NCBI RefSeq assembly: GCF_047495555.1
Contig: NZ_CP166866.1
Location: 2,175,950 to 2,239,949, forward strand
DNA: 64,000 nucleotides
Source of the DNA: Methanobacterium_D sp040373355
Lineage (GTDB): Archaea; Methanobacteriota; Methanobacteria; Methanobacteriales; Methanobacteriaceae
Reading direction: 5' to 3'
Shown: in pieces, positions 26,589 through 35,856 of the stretch
How the letters are laid out: each line of letters starts with the position of its first letter
How positions within the stretch are numbered: the stretch's first letter is position 1
The notes under the pieces: model-generated
Seen by the model: the letters and a program-made list of their open reading frames with translations, nothing else
Told to the model about the DNA's origin: nothing
Database searches by the model: none
Translations under genes and position numbers: made by a program

Positions 26589-27787
26589 TTACTTACTAAA
26601 AACTCCATTAAGCCAGATTATAACCACCGCATTCATCAAACTTAAATTTGTAACTTGACAATGGGATTCAGCACCTTCTTTTTCTGTAAACATACGCGTA
26701 CTTTTGGCCCACTAACAACTTCATAAAATCTCTGGGCCTGATATAATGACTCGTCTCCTTCTCCTTCACCAACAAGAGCAATTGTAGGGCATGTAATTTT
26801 ATCCAAATCATCTAATATATTAAATTCCTTAGTTTTCTCAAAAGCTTCAGCCATATTTTTAGCACCATAACGTCTTGTAAATGTTTCCACAGCCCAGCGA
26901 ACAAAAGGATTTTTAGCAAAAATTTTATCATAATCTTTTTCATCTATTTCTGTAAGTTTCTTCAGATTTTCAAATCCTGCATAATATCTACTAATATCAA
27001 TAATAGGTTAATCAGCAACAAGCTTTAATTCGTTTTTCATAAACTGCAGCCCTAGATACAAAGTAACCTCCAAGGCTGAATCCAACAAGAGCAATGCTTT
27101 CCTCATCTACATCATTACGTGAAAGAACGTAATCTACAACGGATTTTACAGGTAATTCATAATCTGGCCTCAAAGGTTTTTCCGGATACTTATGTCTTGT
27201 TCCAACTTGTCCAGGCCCTTCAAAAAGCAAAACATTATAACCTCGTTTAACAGCTCCAGCCCCTAAATAAAAATATAGTTCTTCTGCAGTACTATCAAAA
27301 CCACCCATAACAAGAACTGTTGGTCTCTTCTTACCCTTATTTTGGCTAAGGAAATAACCCGGTAATTTTATATTCTCAAAGGGTATCTCAATTACTTCAC
27401 AACTTATATCAAACAGTCCTGCAGCATTCTGGAAACATTCTCTACTTTTTTCCCAGTTTTCACGGCTGTGGGGTTCGCTAAAGAATCCATAATACTCCGC
27501 AGAACGATAGTACATTGAAGCTCTTAAATAAGAATCTCGAGCACTTATCTTCTCATCCTTTTTCATAAAGTTATCTACTTCTTTTTCAACCATTTCTGCA
27601 GTTATTTTCCATTCATTAGCCCAACTTACTGTATTTCCGTCATCTATTCTTTCTGCAGTGGCAATACATTCTCCAATAGAAGCACCCCCATAATGATGTA
27701 AACCAAGTGCTCTCATTAACTGAAAATTAAACCCTTCATTTTTAAAAAAATTAGACTTAAGCTCATCTTTTTAACTTCATTTGCCAT
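26589..27787 (-). pseudogene. alpha/beta-hydrolase pseudogene (three frameshifts, one stop)
   Basis: Pieced together, the minus strand encodes about 400 residues of an acyl-peptidase/FrsA-like alpha/beta hydrolase. The start at 27787 (MANEVKK) shifts frame in an A-run near 27768 to DELKSNFFKNEGFNFQLMRA. The main block (27716 down to 27012) has the nucleophile elbow IALVGFSLGGYF. A lost base and a TAA at 27008-27010 interrupt it before PIIDISRYYAGFENL, and a third shift near 26700 leads to RMFTEKEGAESHCQV and the end at 26589. All parts are collinear and each is conserved in style, so the decay is recent. Confidence 0.88.
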
Positions 27788-27930
27788 TATATTACTTCCC
27801 AAACTGATTAATAATAAATTTATTAATTATATTATTGGTTTAAAAGTTAAAAACTTTAAGCTTACTTTAAAATAAAAACAAAAAATTAAAATTAATTCGA
27901 TTAATTTAAAAATAAAAATTAAAAAGAGAA

Positions 27931-29706
27931 CTAGCTCTCCAGATAATAGTATTCGCCTTTTGTTTTTTGTTCCCTGTCAAGATAACTGTCAAACTTATTA
28001 ACACGAGGTCTCTTAGTTTCTTTATCCCGTCTAAATGTTATTCCAACATCCGATAGAAACTTATTCATTGCACTTCGAAGATCCATCGGACTGGTAGCAT
28101 GACCTTCAACTCCAGGTTCACCGTAGAATACCATTGCCCGATCAGATATATAATCAATAAACACAATGTCGTGGTCAATAATTATTGAAGCTGCGTGTCT
28201 GCTTTCAATTATCTTCTGTATTGCTCTTGCAGCCCTTAGTCTCTGTTCAACATCTAAAAATGCTGTTGGTTCATCAAAAAGGTAAACATCAGCGTCTTTA
28301 GAAAGTGCTGCTGCAATTGCAAGTCGCTGCAATTCTCCACCACTTAACTCCTTAACATTTTTCTCCATGATTTCATCAAGTGTAAAAGGCTTTACAATCT
28401 CAGTTTTAAATAAAGGAGTACCATAACTAGGTGCATTTGTCATTAAAAATTCCATTACAGTTCCATCAAAATTAGAAGACAAATATTGAGGCTTATAGGC
28501 TATTGAAACCTTCTTTTTTATCTTTCCTTCATCTGGTTTTTCTGCAGCTGCAAGCATTTTAGCAAAGGTAGTTTTTCCAATACCGTTTGGTCCAAATGCA
28601 GTTATAATTTCATTGTATTGAACTTCTCCTTCTTCTGCTTCAATAGAAAACCCATCATATGATTTTTTAAGTGAAGTATATTCAGCAAGAACTTCAGCAT
28701 CAACTATTTCACTTGGAGGTCTTACATCAAAGACTATTGGCTGTCTTCTAAACCTCACATTCTCTTCTTTTAAAAATCCGCCAATGTAAGTATTTATTCC
28801 CACTCTTACTCCTCTCATCTGAGCTACAACACCATAAGCGCCAGGATGTCCATAAAGAATGTGTACATAATCAGATATCGCATCTAGTGCAGCCAAGTCG
28901 TGTTCTATGACCATCACAGATTTTCCTTCATCTGCAAGGCCTCTTATAACTTTAACTGCATTTAATCTTTGTTTAACATCAAGCCATGATGTAGGCTCGT
29001 CAAAGTAATAGAAATCAGCATCTTTTAATGCTGCAGCAGCAATTGCAATACGCTGGAGTTCTCCACCACTTAATTTAGCAATATCTCTATCTAAAATTGC
29101 TTTTATTTCAAGAATTTCAGCGATCTCATCTAGTTTTTTTCTCTCATCAACGCGACTTAATAGATCCTTAACTTTTCCTTTAGCCACCTTTGAAAGCATA
29201 TCCACCATCTGAGGTTTGTGAGAAGTCTTTATATTACCTTCAGAAAGCTTTTTAAAGTATCCTTGAAGTTGTGAACCTTTAAAGTGATTTATTATTGTCT
29301 CCCATTCAACTTCTTCATCATAGTTTCCAAGGTTTGGTTTAAGCTCGCCAGATAATATTTTTATTATAGTTGACTTTCCTATCCCGTTTGGACCCAAAAT
29401 ACCTACTACTGAACCCTCCTTGATGTTTGGAAGCCCGAATAATTCGAACTGATTTTGTCCATATCTATGGATTGGCTCTTCAAGAGCTTCAGGTAGGTTT
29501 ATAATTGTTACAGCATTGAGATAGCATCTTTTAGTACATATACCGCATCCAGAACATAATTCTTCAGAAAATACTGCTTTTTTAGTTTTAGGATCTATAG
29601 TTATGGTGTCTTCTTCCATCCTGACACCAGGACAGTATTCAATGCAGACGTAGTTGCACTTTTTGGGCATACATCTTTCATGATCTAATATAGCAATTCT
29701 TGTCAA
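27931..29706 (-). CDS. ABCE1 / RNase L inhibitor ribosome-recycling ATPase
   Basis: Splits 70S post-termination complexes. 591 residues. The N-terminal ferredoxin-like domain has eight cysteines (12, 17, 21, 25, 51, 54, 57, 61) for two 4Fe-4S clusters. Two ABC domains follow: Walker A GPNGIGKST at 105-112 and a second GPNGIGKTT, with two LSGGELQR signatures and two DEPT-type Walker B ends. Universally conserved in archaea. A T-rich tract follows its 3' end. Confidence 0.97.
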   Translation of the reverse strand: MTRIAILDHERCMPKKCNYVCIEYCPGVRMEEDTITIDPKTKKAVFSEELCSGCGICTKRCYLNAVTIINLPEALEEPIHRYGQNQFELFGLPNIKEGSVVGILGPNGIGKSTIIKILSGELKPNLGNYDEEVEWETIINHFKGSQLQGYFKKLSEGNIKTSHKPQMVDMLSKVAKGKVKDLLSRVDERKKLDEIAEILEIKAILDRDIAKLSGGELQRIAIAAAALKDADFYYFDEPTSWLDVKQRLNAVKVIRGLADEGKSVMVIEHDLAALDAISDYVHILYGHPGAYGVVAQMRGVRVGINTYIGGFLKEENVRFRRQPIVFDVRPPSEIVDAEVLAEYTSLKKSYDGFSIEAEEGEVQYNEIITAFGPNGIGKTTFAKMLAAAEKPDEGKIKKKVSIAYKPQYLSSNFDGTVMEFLMTNAPSYGTPLFKTEIVKPFTLDEIMEKNVKELSGGELQRLAIAAALSKDADVYLFDEPTAFLDVEQRLRAARAIQKIIESRHAASIIIDHDIVFIDYISDRAMVFYGEPGVEGHATSPMDLRSAMNKFLSDVGITFRRDKETKRPRVNKFDSYLDREQKTKGEYYYLES

Positions 29707-29873
29707 TTTATCACCAGAATTAGTAAATAACCTTTAATAATTGATTAAATTTATAATAAGCTACTTTTCAATATTTTAAAAAGTTTTTTACTCTATTATT
29801 TTTATTAGATATTATATAAATGTTCAGAGTATTTTTAATGATACTTAAATTAAAATCTTAATAAATAAAAAAT

Positions 29874-30629
29874 TTATGAATTAATGTTTAAAGTAGCTAT
29901 ATACTCATATCCATCTGGAGTATTCTCTTCTGCTTGCTTATTTTTAATTATTTCTGAATTCAATCCAAAATGTTCTGCTGCTAACTTTAAATGGCAGAGG
30001 GCAATACCCATATCAATATGATTCCACTTTTTAACAATTAATGCTTTTAAGAAATTGGATTTAATACAGTATGCATGAATTGAATTTTCATCGCCCTTAA
30101 AAAACCATGGCTGGCTATTTGTAGCTGAAGGAGCAAGTCTAGCAGGTTCTAGGAGTTCTTCCAAACCATTTATATCGCTTATTTTATGGATATCTTTCCT
30201 TTTAAACTCTGAAATGTTTTCTCTGTATAATGGTTCATTAGGTTTTCCAAATGCAAGTACAATGACATATTCCAGTTTAGAACCCTTTAAAATATCCCCC
30301 TTTGGCTTGGGTATTCCTTGCCAGCAGCAGCCAATCCCATTTGCAGAAAGATATAGATCAACTTTTTGAAGCATAAATCCAAGATTTATAAGATATCCTT
30401 CCTTATTTTCTGAAAATGCTGCAATATAATATGGGGCCTGTCTCATTATCCGTTTATTAACATCATCTCCAGATATTATCTTAAATTCCGTTTTAATATC
30501 CTCGTAAATTGGATTTAAATTCTCTAAAAAATTAGAAACACTTTTAATGGTTTCTTTATCTAGCGCGGATGAATTATAGTTTCTGATTGATCTCCGTTTA
30601 AATATAGCATCATAAAGGATTTCTTTCAT
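29874..30629 (-). CDS. Nitroreductase-family flavoprotein (TM1586-like)
   Basis: 251 residues from ATG 30629 (MKEILYDAIFKRRSIRNY), with AAAGAGAT at a good distance; an ATG at 30650 adds seven residues. FKRRSIRNYN is the FMN-binding start motif, ARLAPSATNSQPWFF is the second FMN segment, and WNHIDMGIALCHLKLAAEHFG closes the domain. The inserted central half (CCWQGIPKPKGD) fits the TM1586-type subgroup. FMN-dependent reduction is inferred; the substrate is unknown. Confidence 0.85.
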   Translation of the reverse strand: MKEILYDAIFKRRSIRNYNSSALDKETIKSVSNFLENLNPIYEDIKTEFKIISGDDVNKRIMRQAPYYIAAFSENKEGYLINLGFMLQKVDLYLSANGIGCCWQGIPKPKGDILKGSKLEYVIVLAFGKPNEPLYRENISEFKRKDIHKISDINGLEELLEPARLAPSATNSQPWFFKGDENSIHAYCIKSNFLKALIVKKWNHIDMGIALCHLKLAAEHFGLNSEIIKNKQAEENTPDGYEYIATLNINS

Positions 30630-30903
30630 TTTTATCTCTTTAATTACCATATCTTAAATAATATTGTTTAAATTTATATAATGGTTTGCATAATGTGAAT
30701 CTTATAAAGCATTAAATAATATATAAAGATAAAAATTTTATTAAATAACTAATAATTATCTAATTAAAAAAGAGACTTATCATTACTTAAAAAGAAATAT
30801 ACTGCCATGATTATAGGACTTTACAGATTATTACTTTATAAAAAAAACTCGAGAGAAATCACTTATAGTATGATAAAAATAAAAAAAATTTTAAAAAAAG
30901 AAA

Positions 30904-31122
30904 TTACATCATCCTTGCTTTGGTTCTGACAGCCAATTCAATGTCTGATGCTTTAACAGTTTTTCTTCCAGCGTGTCTTGCAAGTTTAACAGCTTCTGAA
31001 GCTATTTCTTCACCCATTCCTTCAAGAACTTTAGTAAGTTCATCTCGTGCATCATCACTAATTCTTTGGGCACCTGCATTTTTTATTATTCTTCCGACTG
31101 GAGCTATTGGTAATTCAGTCAT
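30904..31122 (-). CDS. Archaeal histone
   Basis: DNA-wrapping histone-fold protein, 72 residues. It has the HMf-type sequence: MTELPIAPVGRIIKNAGAQR, ISDDARDELTKVLE and ARHAGRKTVKASDIELAV. It ends in RTKARMM, five residues longer than the second histone at 43651, so the C-terminus extends past the last helix. GAGGTGAT precedes the start and TTTAAATA at about 31155-31162 is a probable TATA box. Confidence 0.96.
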   Translation of the reverse strand: MTELPIAPVGRIIKNAGAQRISDDARDELTKVLEGMGEEIASEAVKLARHAGRKTVKASDIELAVRTKARMM

Positions 31123-31126
31123 TCAT

Positions 31127-31164
31127 ATCACCTCATTACTTTATTAGTACTACATAGTATTTAA
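31127..31164 (-). promoter_or_regulatory. histone promoter and ribosome-binding site
   Basis: On the minus strand ATTTAAATA (about 31154-31164) lies 25-30 bp before the expected start of transcription, and GAGGTGAT (31127-31134) is a near-perfect Shine-Dalgarno site for the histone ATG at 31122. Inferred from position and consensus. Confidence 0.5.
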
Positions 31165-31578
31165 ATATGTCGATTATATTGGTTTTTCATAACTCTTATT
31201 GAGAATGTAACTTCATGATAATCTGTAATCAATTATTTGTCATGTGTCACTTTTAGTTCTTATTACTGATTGTAAATACAATTTTTTATCATGTTTCAAA
31301 ATCAAGGAGAATTCTAAAATAGAAAATAGATTCAAATTTAAGTTTTCATCTTGAAAAAAAAGCACATATAGGGTTTTTATTGTAATAATTTATTAAAAAT
31401 ATTTCCTATAGCCAATTTAAAGAGTAGAACTTAATCATTCTTTAAATAAAGACACTGATATGTCAATTTGTACACTTTTGGTGTATATGAAGGATTATTT
31501 TATAATAAATATTTATGAATTAGTATTACTAATAGATATATTAAATGATTAAAAATTAAAAGAGAAGGAGGAAAAAAT
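31165..31578. other. intergenic, no gene seen
   Basis: 414 bp of AT-rich DNA between the divergent histone and YbhB-like genes. No open frame with a ribosome-binding site and no structured RNA were recognised. GGAGG at 31564-31571 belongs to the downstream gene. Confidence 0.5.
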
Positions 31579-32037
31579 ATGATAAATATCAAAAGTGATA
31601 GCTTCAATGATGGAGATATAATACCCAAAAAATTTACATGCGATGATATGAACATTTCTCCACAACTTCAATGGGATTTAATTCCAGATGATAGCAAAAG
31701 TTTAGCTATTCTATGTGAAGATCCTGATGCTCCAAGCGGACTCTTTACCCACTGGATAATTTTTAATATTCCTTCAGATGTTAATGAAATACCTGAAAAT
31801 GTAGAAAAAAAAGAAAATCTAGAAAATGGAGCAGTTCAGGGGACAACAAGCTATGGTTCTGCGGGTTATAGAGGCCCATGTCCCCCTCAAGGTCCTGCAC
31901 ATAGATACTTCTTTAGAATTTATGCACTTGACAATATACTAGATTTAGGCCCATTAGCAGAAAGAGAGGAATTTTTAAATGCAATAGAAGGACATATTTT
32001 AGACGAAGGGATTTTAATAGGTAAATACCGAGGTTAA
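31579..32037 (+). CDS. YbhB/YbcL-type phosphatidylethanolamine-binding-like protein
   Basis: 152 residues, Raf-kinase-inhibitor-like fold. The ligand-pocket motifs are present: SLAILCEDPDAPSGLFTHWI and YRGPCPPQGPAHRYFFRIYA. Prokaryotic members have no settled function. A strong GGAGG ribosome-binding site precedes it. It stands alone on the plus strand, followed after 81 bp by the PP-loop gene. Confidence 0.92.
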   Translation: MINIKSDSFNDGDIIPKKFTCDDMNISPQLQWDLIPDDSKSLAILCEDPDAPSGLFTHWIIFNIPSDVNEIPENVEKKENLENGAVQGTTSYGSAGYRGPCPPQGPAHRYFFRIYALDNILDLGPLAEREEFLNAIEGHILDEGILIGKYRG

Positions 32038-32118
32038 AATAATTTTTATTTTTTTAAAGAGAATTAAATAATTAAAGAAATAACAATAATCATTTATCCA
32101 GATATCTAAACAATATTA

Positions 32119-33168
32119 ATGATCAACACAAAATGGTGTAGAACTTTGAAATATAAAAAAGAAGATATTATAAGGCATATATGTAAAATAAGGGAAGAAA
32201 TAGGCCATCAAGAAGTTAAACCTTCCATTGAAGATATTATATTTGATGAAGAAGATCAATCTATGCTCATTATAGCATCAGATCGGCCGGAAAAATCTAT
32301 AATTATTGGAAAAGGAGGATGGGTGGTTGGAAAATTAAAAGAAAAACTAAATATTAATTCTATCCATATAGAAGCTTATCCAGATATCCTTCTTCGAGAA
32401 TATAAAGCTAAATTAACTCTAAATAAATTGGAAAATATTTTAGATTCTCAAGAATTAGACTATAAAGAACCTCTTGAAAATTTAAAGGTGTTACTTAAAG
32501 AAAGAATCAAGAAAATATACAATTTTGAGGATAATTTGAATAAATTTAAAGATATTGAAGAACCCCAAGAGAACTTAGCAGTTGTTGCATTATCCGGTGG
32601 AGTCGATAGCAGCTTTTCACTTATTGTTGCAAAAACTCTTGGATTTAACCCAATAGCAGTGACAGTTAATCCGGGAAGTATAATTCTCCCTAAATATTTC
32701 CATAAAAGCGTAGAAGAACTTTCAAATAAACTCAATGTAGATCATATATATATTGAAGTTAATATGGATGATGTAATTAAAGATTCACTTGAAGGAAGAT
32801 TCCATCCATGTGGAAGATGCTCCAAACTAATTAAAAAGTCTGTTTTAGATTATGCAAAAGAATTAGGAGTTAAATATTTAATTTACGGAGATACGCTATC
32901 TACAGGATCCCAATCAATTGTCATTGAAGATGGAATTGTTAAAATAAATTTACCTGCAATGCTTTCTGTTACTAAAGGAGAAATTAAAAACATTGCTTCA
33001 AAATATGGAATTTTAAGTAAAGGAGGTTATGGATGTCCTTTAATTAATGAAGTCCATAAAAAATATCCTCACATGCGCAAGTTCTCAATACAGAGAGTAT
33101 TAAGGGAAACCAGAGCTGGTGTATTAGAGCCTGGTGAAGCCTTAGAAATGATAATGAAATCAATTTAA
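32119..33168 (+). CDS. KH-domain PP-loop ATPase (putative sulfurtransferase-like)
   Basis: 349 residues. A KH-type GxxG loop (IIIGKGGWVVGKLKEKL, about 74-90) is followed by a PP-loop ATP pyrophosphatase domain: VVALSGGVDSSFSLIVAKTL, then HPCGRCSKLIKKSVLDYAKE and YLIYGDTLSTGSQ, with a further cysteine in YGCPLINEV. The SGGVDS loop plus paired cysteines resemble tRNA-thiolating enzymes of the TtcA/ThiI/Ncs6 type, so RNA thiolation is a reasonable hypothesis, not shown. No ribosome-binding site is evident, so the message may be leaderless. Confidence 0.82.
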   Translation: MINTKWCRTLKYKKEDIIRHICKIREEIGHQEVKPSIEDIIFDEEDQSMLIIASDRPEKSIIIGKGGWVVGKLKEKLNINSIHIEAYPDILLREYKAKLTLNKLENILDSQELDYKEPLENLKVLLKERIKKIYNFEDNLNKFKDIEEPQENLAVVALSGGVDSSFSLIVAKTLGFNPIAVTVNPGSIILPKYFHKSVEELSNKLNVDHIYIEVNMDDVIKDSLEGRFHPCGRCSKLIKKSVLDYAKELGVKYLIYGDTLSTGSQSIVIEDGIVKINLPAMLSVTKGEIKNIASKYGILSKGGYGCPLINEVHKKYPHMRKFSIQRVLRETRAGVLEPGEALEMIMKSI

Positions 33169-33310
33169 CTTTTAAAATTTTTAAATCAACCAGTTATTAT
33201 ATAGAAATTTCTTTCTATAATAAATTTAAATCTATCTCTTTATATATCTATTAAATCATTAAATTATTTAAAAATAAAAAAATAATCAGTTAACGGTTTA
33301 GAGGTATTGT

Positions 33311-33451
33311 TTACTTAATAACTTCTAGTATACCATATGCTATTAATGCAATTCCAATTATATATGCAACAAGTGCTGGATATATAATTATTAGAATACC
33401 AACCAGTATGGCAATTATCCCCATTAACTGAGGTGTTGAATCGTTTCTCAT
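33311..33451 (-). CDS. 46-residue membrane protein (DUF3096-like)
   Basis: MRNDSTPQLMGIIAILVGIL starts a 46-residue protein that ends in IAYGILEVIK. Nearly all of residues 10-44 is hydrophobic, giving two short membrane helices with a YPAL turn between them. Size and layout resemble the small DUF3096 proteins common in methanogens. No clear Shine-Dalgarno site precedes the ATG at 33451. Function unknown. Confidence 0.65.
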   Translation of the reverse strand: MRNDSTPQLMGIIAILVGILIIIYPALVAYIIGIALIAYGILEVIK

Positions 33452-33675
33452 GTCTATTATTTTTTGTAGTATATTCTATATAAATATTATGAAGTTTAAA
33501 AAAATGATTTATTTTTTATTGATATTTTAAAGTAAGATAAATTAAAATAATCCTTTATTCAGAGAATATTAATAAAATTTTAGAATATCATTGCTTAATC
33601 AAGTATAAAAAGGCATTTATGCCATTAAATAACATAAAATTAAAATCATTTATTTTAATACAAAAATAATAAATT

Positions 33676-33923
33676 CTTAACTGGAATTGTCAAAAATCTA
33701 AGGTTTTGGTCGAGTGAAATAAAAGTAGAACCTTTACCAAATGATGATTCAACCCACATACGCCCCCATGACGTTCGAGTATTCGTTTAGCAATGGAAAG
33801 ACCAATTCCAGCACCAGGATATTCTTCCTTAAGGTGAAGCTTCTGGAATATAGTAAAAATACGGTCCAAATATTGTGATTCAATTCCAATTCCGTTATCA
33901 ACTAAAAAGATAATTATAACGAA
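33676..33923 (-). pseudogene. histidine-kinase ATPase-domain remnant
   Basis: The minus strand reads FLVDNGIGIESQYLDRIF, then GAGIGLSIAKRILERHGG, the N, G1 and G2 boxes of a histidine-kinase ATPase domain. A one-base loss in the CATGGGGGCG stretch near 33763 shifts frame to RMWVESSFGKGSTF, and the final strands are scrambled before a stop. All sensor and dimerisation parts are missing. It lies directly downstream of argH on the same strand. The segment is a paralog of the kinases at 20734 and 45475. Confidence 0.9.
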
Positions 33924-33942
33924 GGTTTAAAAAGAGGGAAAA

Positions 33943-35346
33943 TTATTTATTTTTACTTATAAATTCTTTTAAGCTACTAATAGCACTTTCAACTGCTTTT
34001 GGAGAACATCCACCAGTTACGGTTCTTGCTTTTATATTTTCATAAGGATCAAGTGCTTTACGAATCATGGATTCTTCCATATTCAATGGTTTACCCATAA
34101 CTTCTAATGCAACGTTATCTAAAAACTTCACATCAATATCCTTAATAGAAACCTTATTGTCCAGTGCTTCCGTAACCATTCTACCAACTATTTTATGTGC
34201 AGTCCTAAAAGGCATATCTTTTTCACGAACCAGTATATCTGCTAGTTCAGTTGCAGTAGCAAAATTAGAATCAGCAAGTTCTGCAGCACGTTCCTTATTA
34301 ACATTAATTGTAGATAACATTCCATCCATTATGCTGATCATTGCTTTGGCAGTATCTACACTATTCCATAAATGAGGAGTTATTTCCTGTAAATCACGAT
34401 TATAACTGTAGGGTAGTGCTTTTAGGATAGTCATTATAGTCATTAATTCTCCAGTGAGAATTGCACTTTTAGCCCTTGCAATTTCTGCAACATCAGGATT
34501 CTTTTTTTGAGGCATTATTGAAGATGTTGATGAGTATTCATAAGCAATCTCAATAACTCCAAATTCATATGTACTCCAATTAATAAGTTCTTCACATATT
34601 TTACTGAATGTTGAAGCAAGCATTGAGAGTGAAAAGACTGTTTCTGCAATAAAGTCCCTTGAACTTACGCCATCAATTGAATTTTCCATTACGCGAGCAA
34701 ACCCAAGCATTTCTGTTGTCATTTCTCGATTGATAGGGAAACTTGTTGTGGTCAATGCTGCTGAACCTAAAGGATTCATATCAACTCGCGTATATGCATC
34801 CATAAGTCTTTCATAATCTCTTCTTAAGGCATTGGCATATGCAAGAAGATGATGAGCAAATGTAGTTGGTTGAGCATGCTGTAAGTGAGTATAACTTACA
34901 AAAATTGTTTCCTTATGCTCTTCTGCCATTTCAAGAATATTTTCAATGAAAATGAGAATAGATTGACCCATTTTCTTAATTTCTTTTTTTAAAACTAGCC
35001 TTAGGTCTGTTGCAACCTGATCATTTCTTGACTTTGCAGTGTGCATATAACCTGCTTCTACACCTATTTTAGAAGTCACATAGTTTTCAACAGCCATGTG
35101 GATATCTTCAACAGATGGATCGAGATTAAGCGCTCCAATTCCCTCATCTTTAAGGTCTTTAAGTGCATTTAAAATGTTATTTGCAGTTTCTGGAGGAATT
35201 ATTCCCTGTTTAGCAAGCATTGTTGTATGAGCAATATTAAGTTCAATATCTGCTTCAAAAATGCGTTTGTCAAATTCTAAAGAAGAAGTAAAAGATGCAG
35301 CTTCATCGCTCATCTTCCCTTTAAGTCGTCCTGATCTTAAATTCAA
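33943..35346 (-). CDS. argH: Argininosuccinate lyase
   Basis: Last step of arginine synthesis: argininosuccinate to arginine and fumarate. 467 residues. GRLKGKMSDEAASFTSSLEF opens the protein, the substrate block is TAKSRNDQVATDLRL and the fumarase-superfamily signature is SSIMPQKKNPDVAEIARAKS. It starts at TTG 35346, behind GGTGAA. The gene for argininosuccinate synthase is not in view. Confidence 0.97.
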   Translation of the reverse strand: MNLRSGRLKGKMSDEAASFTSSLEFDKRIFEADIELNIAHTTMLAKQGIIPPETANNILNALKDLKDEGIGALNLDPSVEDIHMAVENYVTSKIGVEAGYMHTAKSRNDQVATDLRLVLKKEIKKMGQSILIFIENILEMAEEHKETIFVSYTHLQHAQPTTFAHHLLAYANALRRDYERLMDAYTRVDMNPLGSAALTTTSFPINREMTTEMLGFARVMENSIDGVSSRDFIAETVFSLSMLASTFSKICEELINWSTYEFGVIEIAYEYSSTSSIMPQKKNPDVAEIARAKSAILTGELMTIMTILKALPYSYNRDLQEITPHLWNSVDTAKAMISIMDGMLSTINVNKERAAELADSNFATATELADILVREKDMPFRTAHKIVGRMVTEALDNKVSIKDIDVKFLDNVALEVMGKPLNMEESMIRKALDPYENIKARTVTGGCSPKAVESAISSLKEFISKNK

Positions 35347-35389
35347 GGTTTTTCACCTTATTCAATAAATAAAATATAAAAAAATATAA

Positions 35390-35545
35390 TTATTCTTTAC
35401 CTTTCCATTGTGTGTATCCACATTTACCACAAGCATATCTGTCGCCGTGATCTGCCATGAAGACACCGTGGGAACATCTAACACACTCTGGGTTTTTTCT
35501 TACGAGTTTGTTATCTTTAACTTCATAAAGGTCACATTTTTTCAT
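35390..35545 (-). CDS. rps27ae: 30S ribosomal protein S27ae
   Basis: 51-residue zinc-ribbon small-subunit protein. MKKCDLYEVKDNKLVRKN is followed by CVRC (C21, C24) and CGKC (C39, C42) with GYTQWKGKE at the end. Its ATG overlaps the rps24e stop codon (TAATG), a coupled pair conserved in archaea. The ubiquitin part found in eukaryotic fusions is absent, as expected. Confidence 0.96.
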   Translation of the reverse strand: MKKCDLYEVKDNKLVRKNPECVRCSHGVFMADHGDRYACGKCGYTQWKGKE

Positions 35546-35856
35546 TATTCTTCCTCCTCGGATTCTTCACCCTCTTGAGGTTCAGCGTTTTTGTCTAAAA
35601 CATGTTCTTGTTCAATTTGTTTTAGGTTTTCTTCTGAATCATAAATTTTTGCGTATCCTTCAGCTTTACCTTCACCGAATTTAGGTAAAACCTTATCTAC
35701 TACAAGAAGATTCTTGTCAGCATCTAATAATGCAACAAGTTTGTTTTTAACGTCCATAATTTTTGGAGTAGATTCTCCCTGGTATACGCAGTCAAAGTGT
35801 ACTTCTGTTCTGTTTAAAAGTGGATTTTCAATTTTATCTTTAATTTCTATGTCCAT
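35545..35856 (-). CDS. rps24e: 30S ribosomal protein S24e
   Basis: 103-residue small-subunit protein. NPLLNRTEVHFDCVYQGEST and GEGKAEGYAKIYDSEENLKQ are family segments. It ends in an acidic tail (PQEGEESEEEE). It overlaps the dephospho-CoA kinase gene by one base and rps27ae by one base, so the three are translated together. Confidence 0.96.
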   Translation of the reverse strand: MDIEIKDKIENPLLNRTEVHFDCVYQGESTPKIMDVKNKLVALLDADKNLLVVDKVLPKFGEGKAEGYAKIYDSEENLKQIEQEHVLDKNAEPQEGEESEEEE

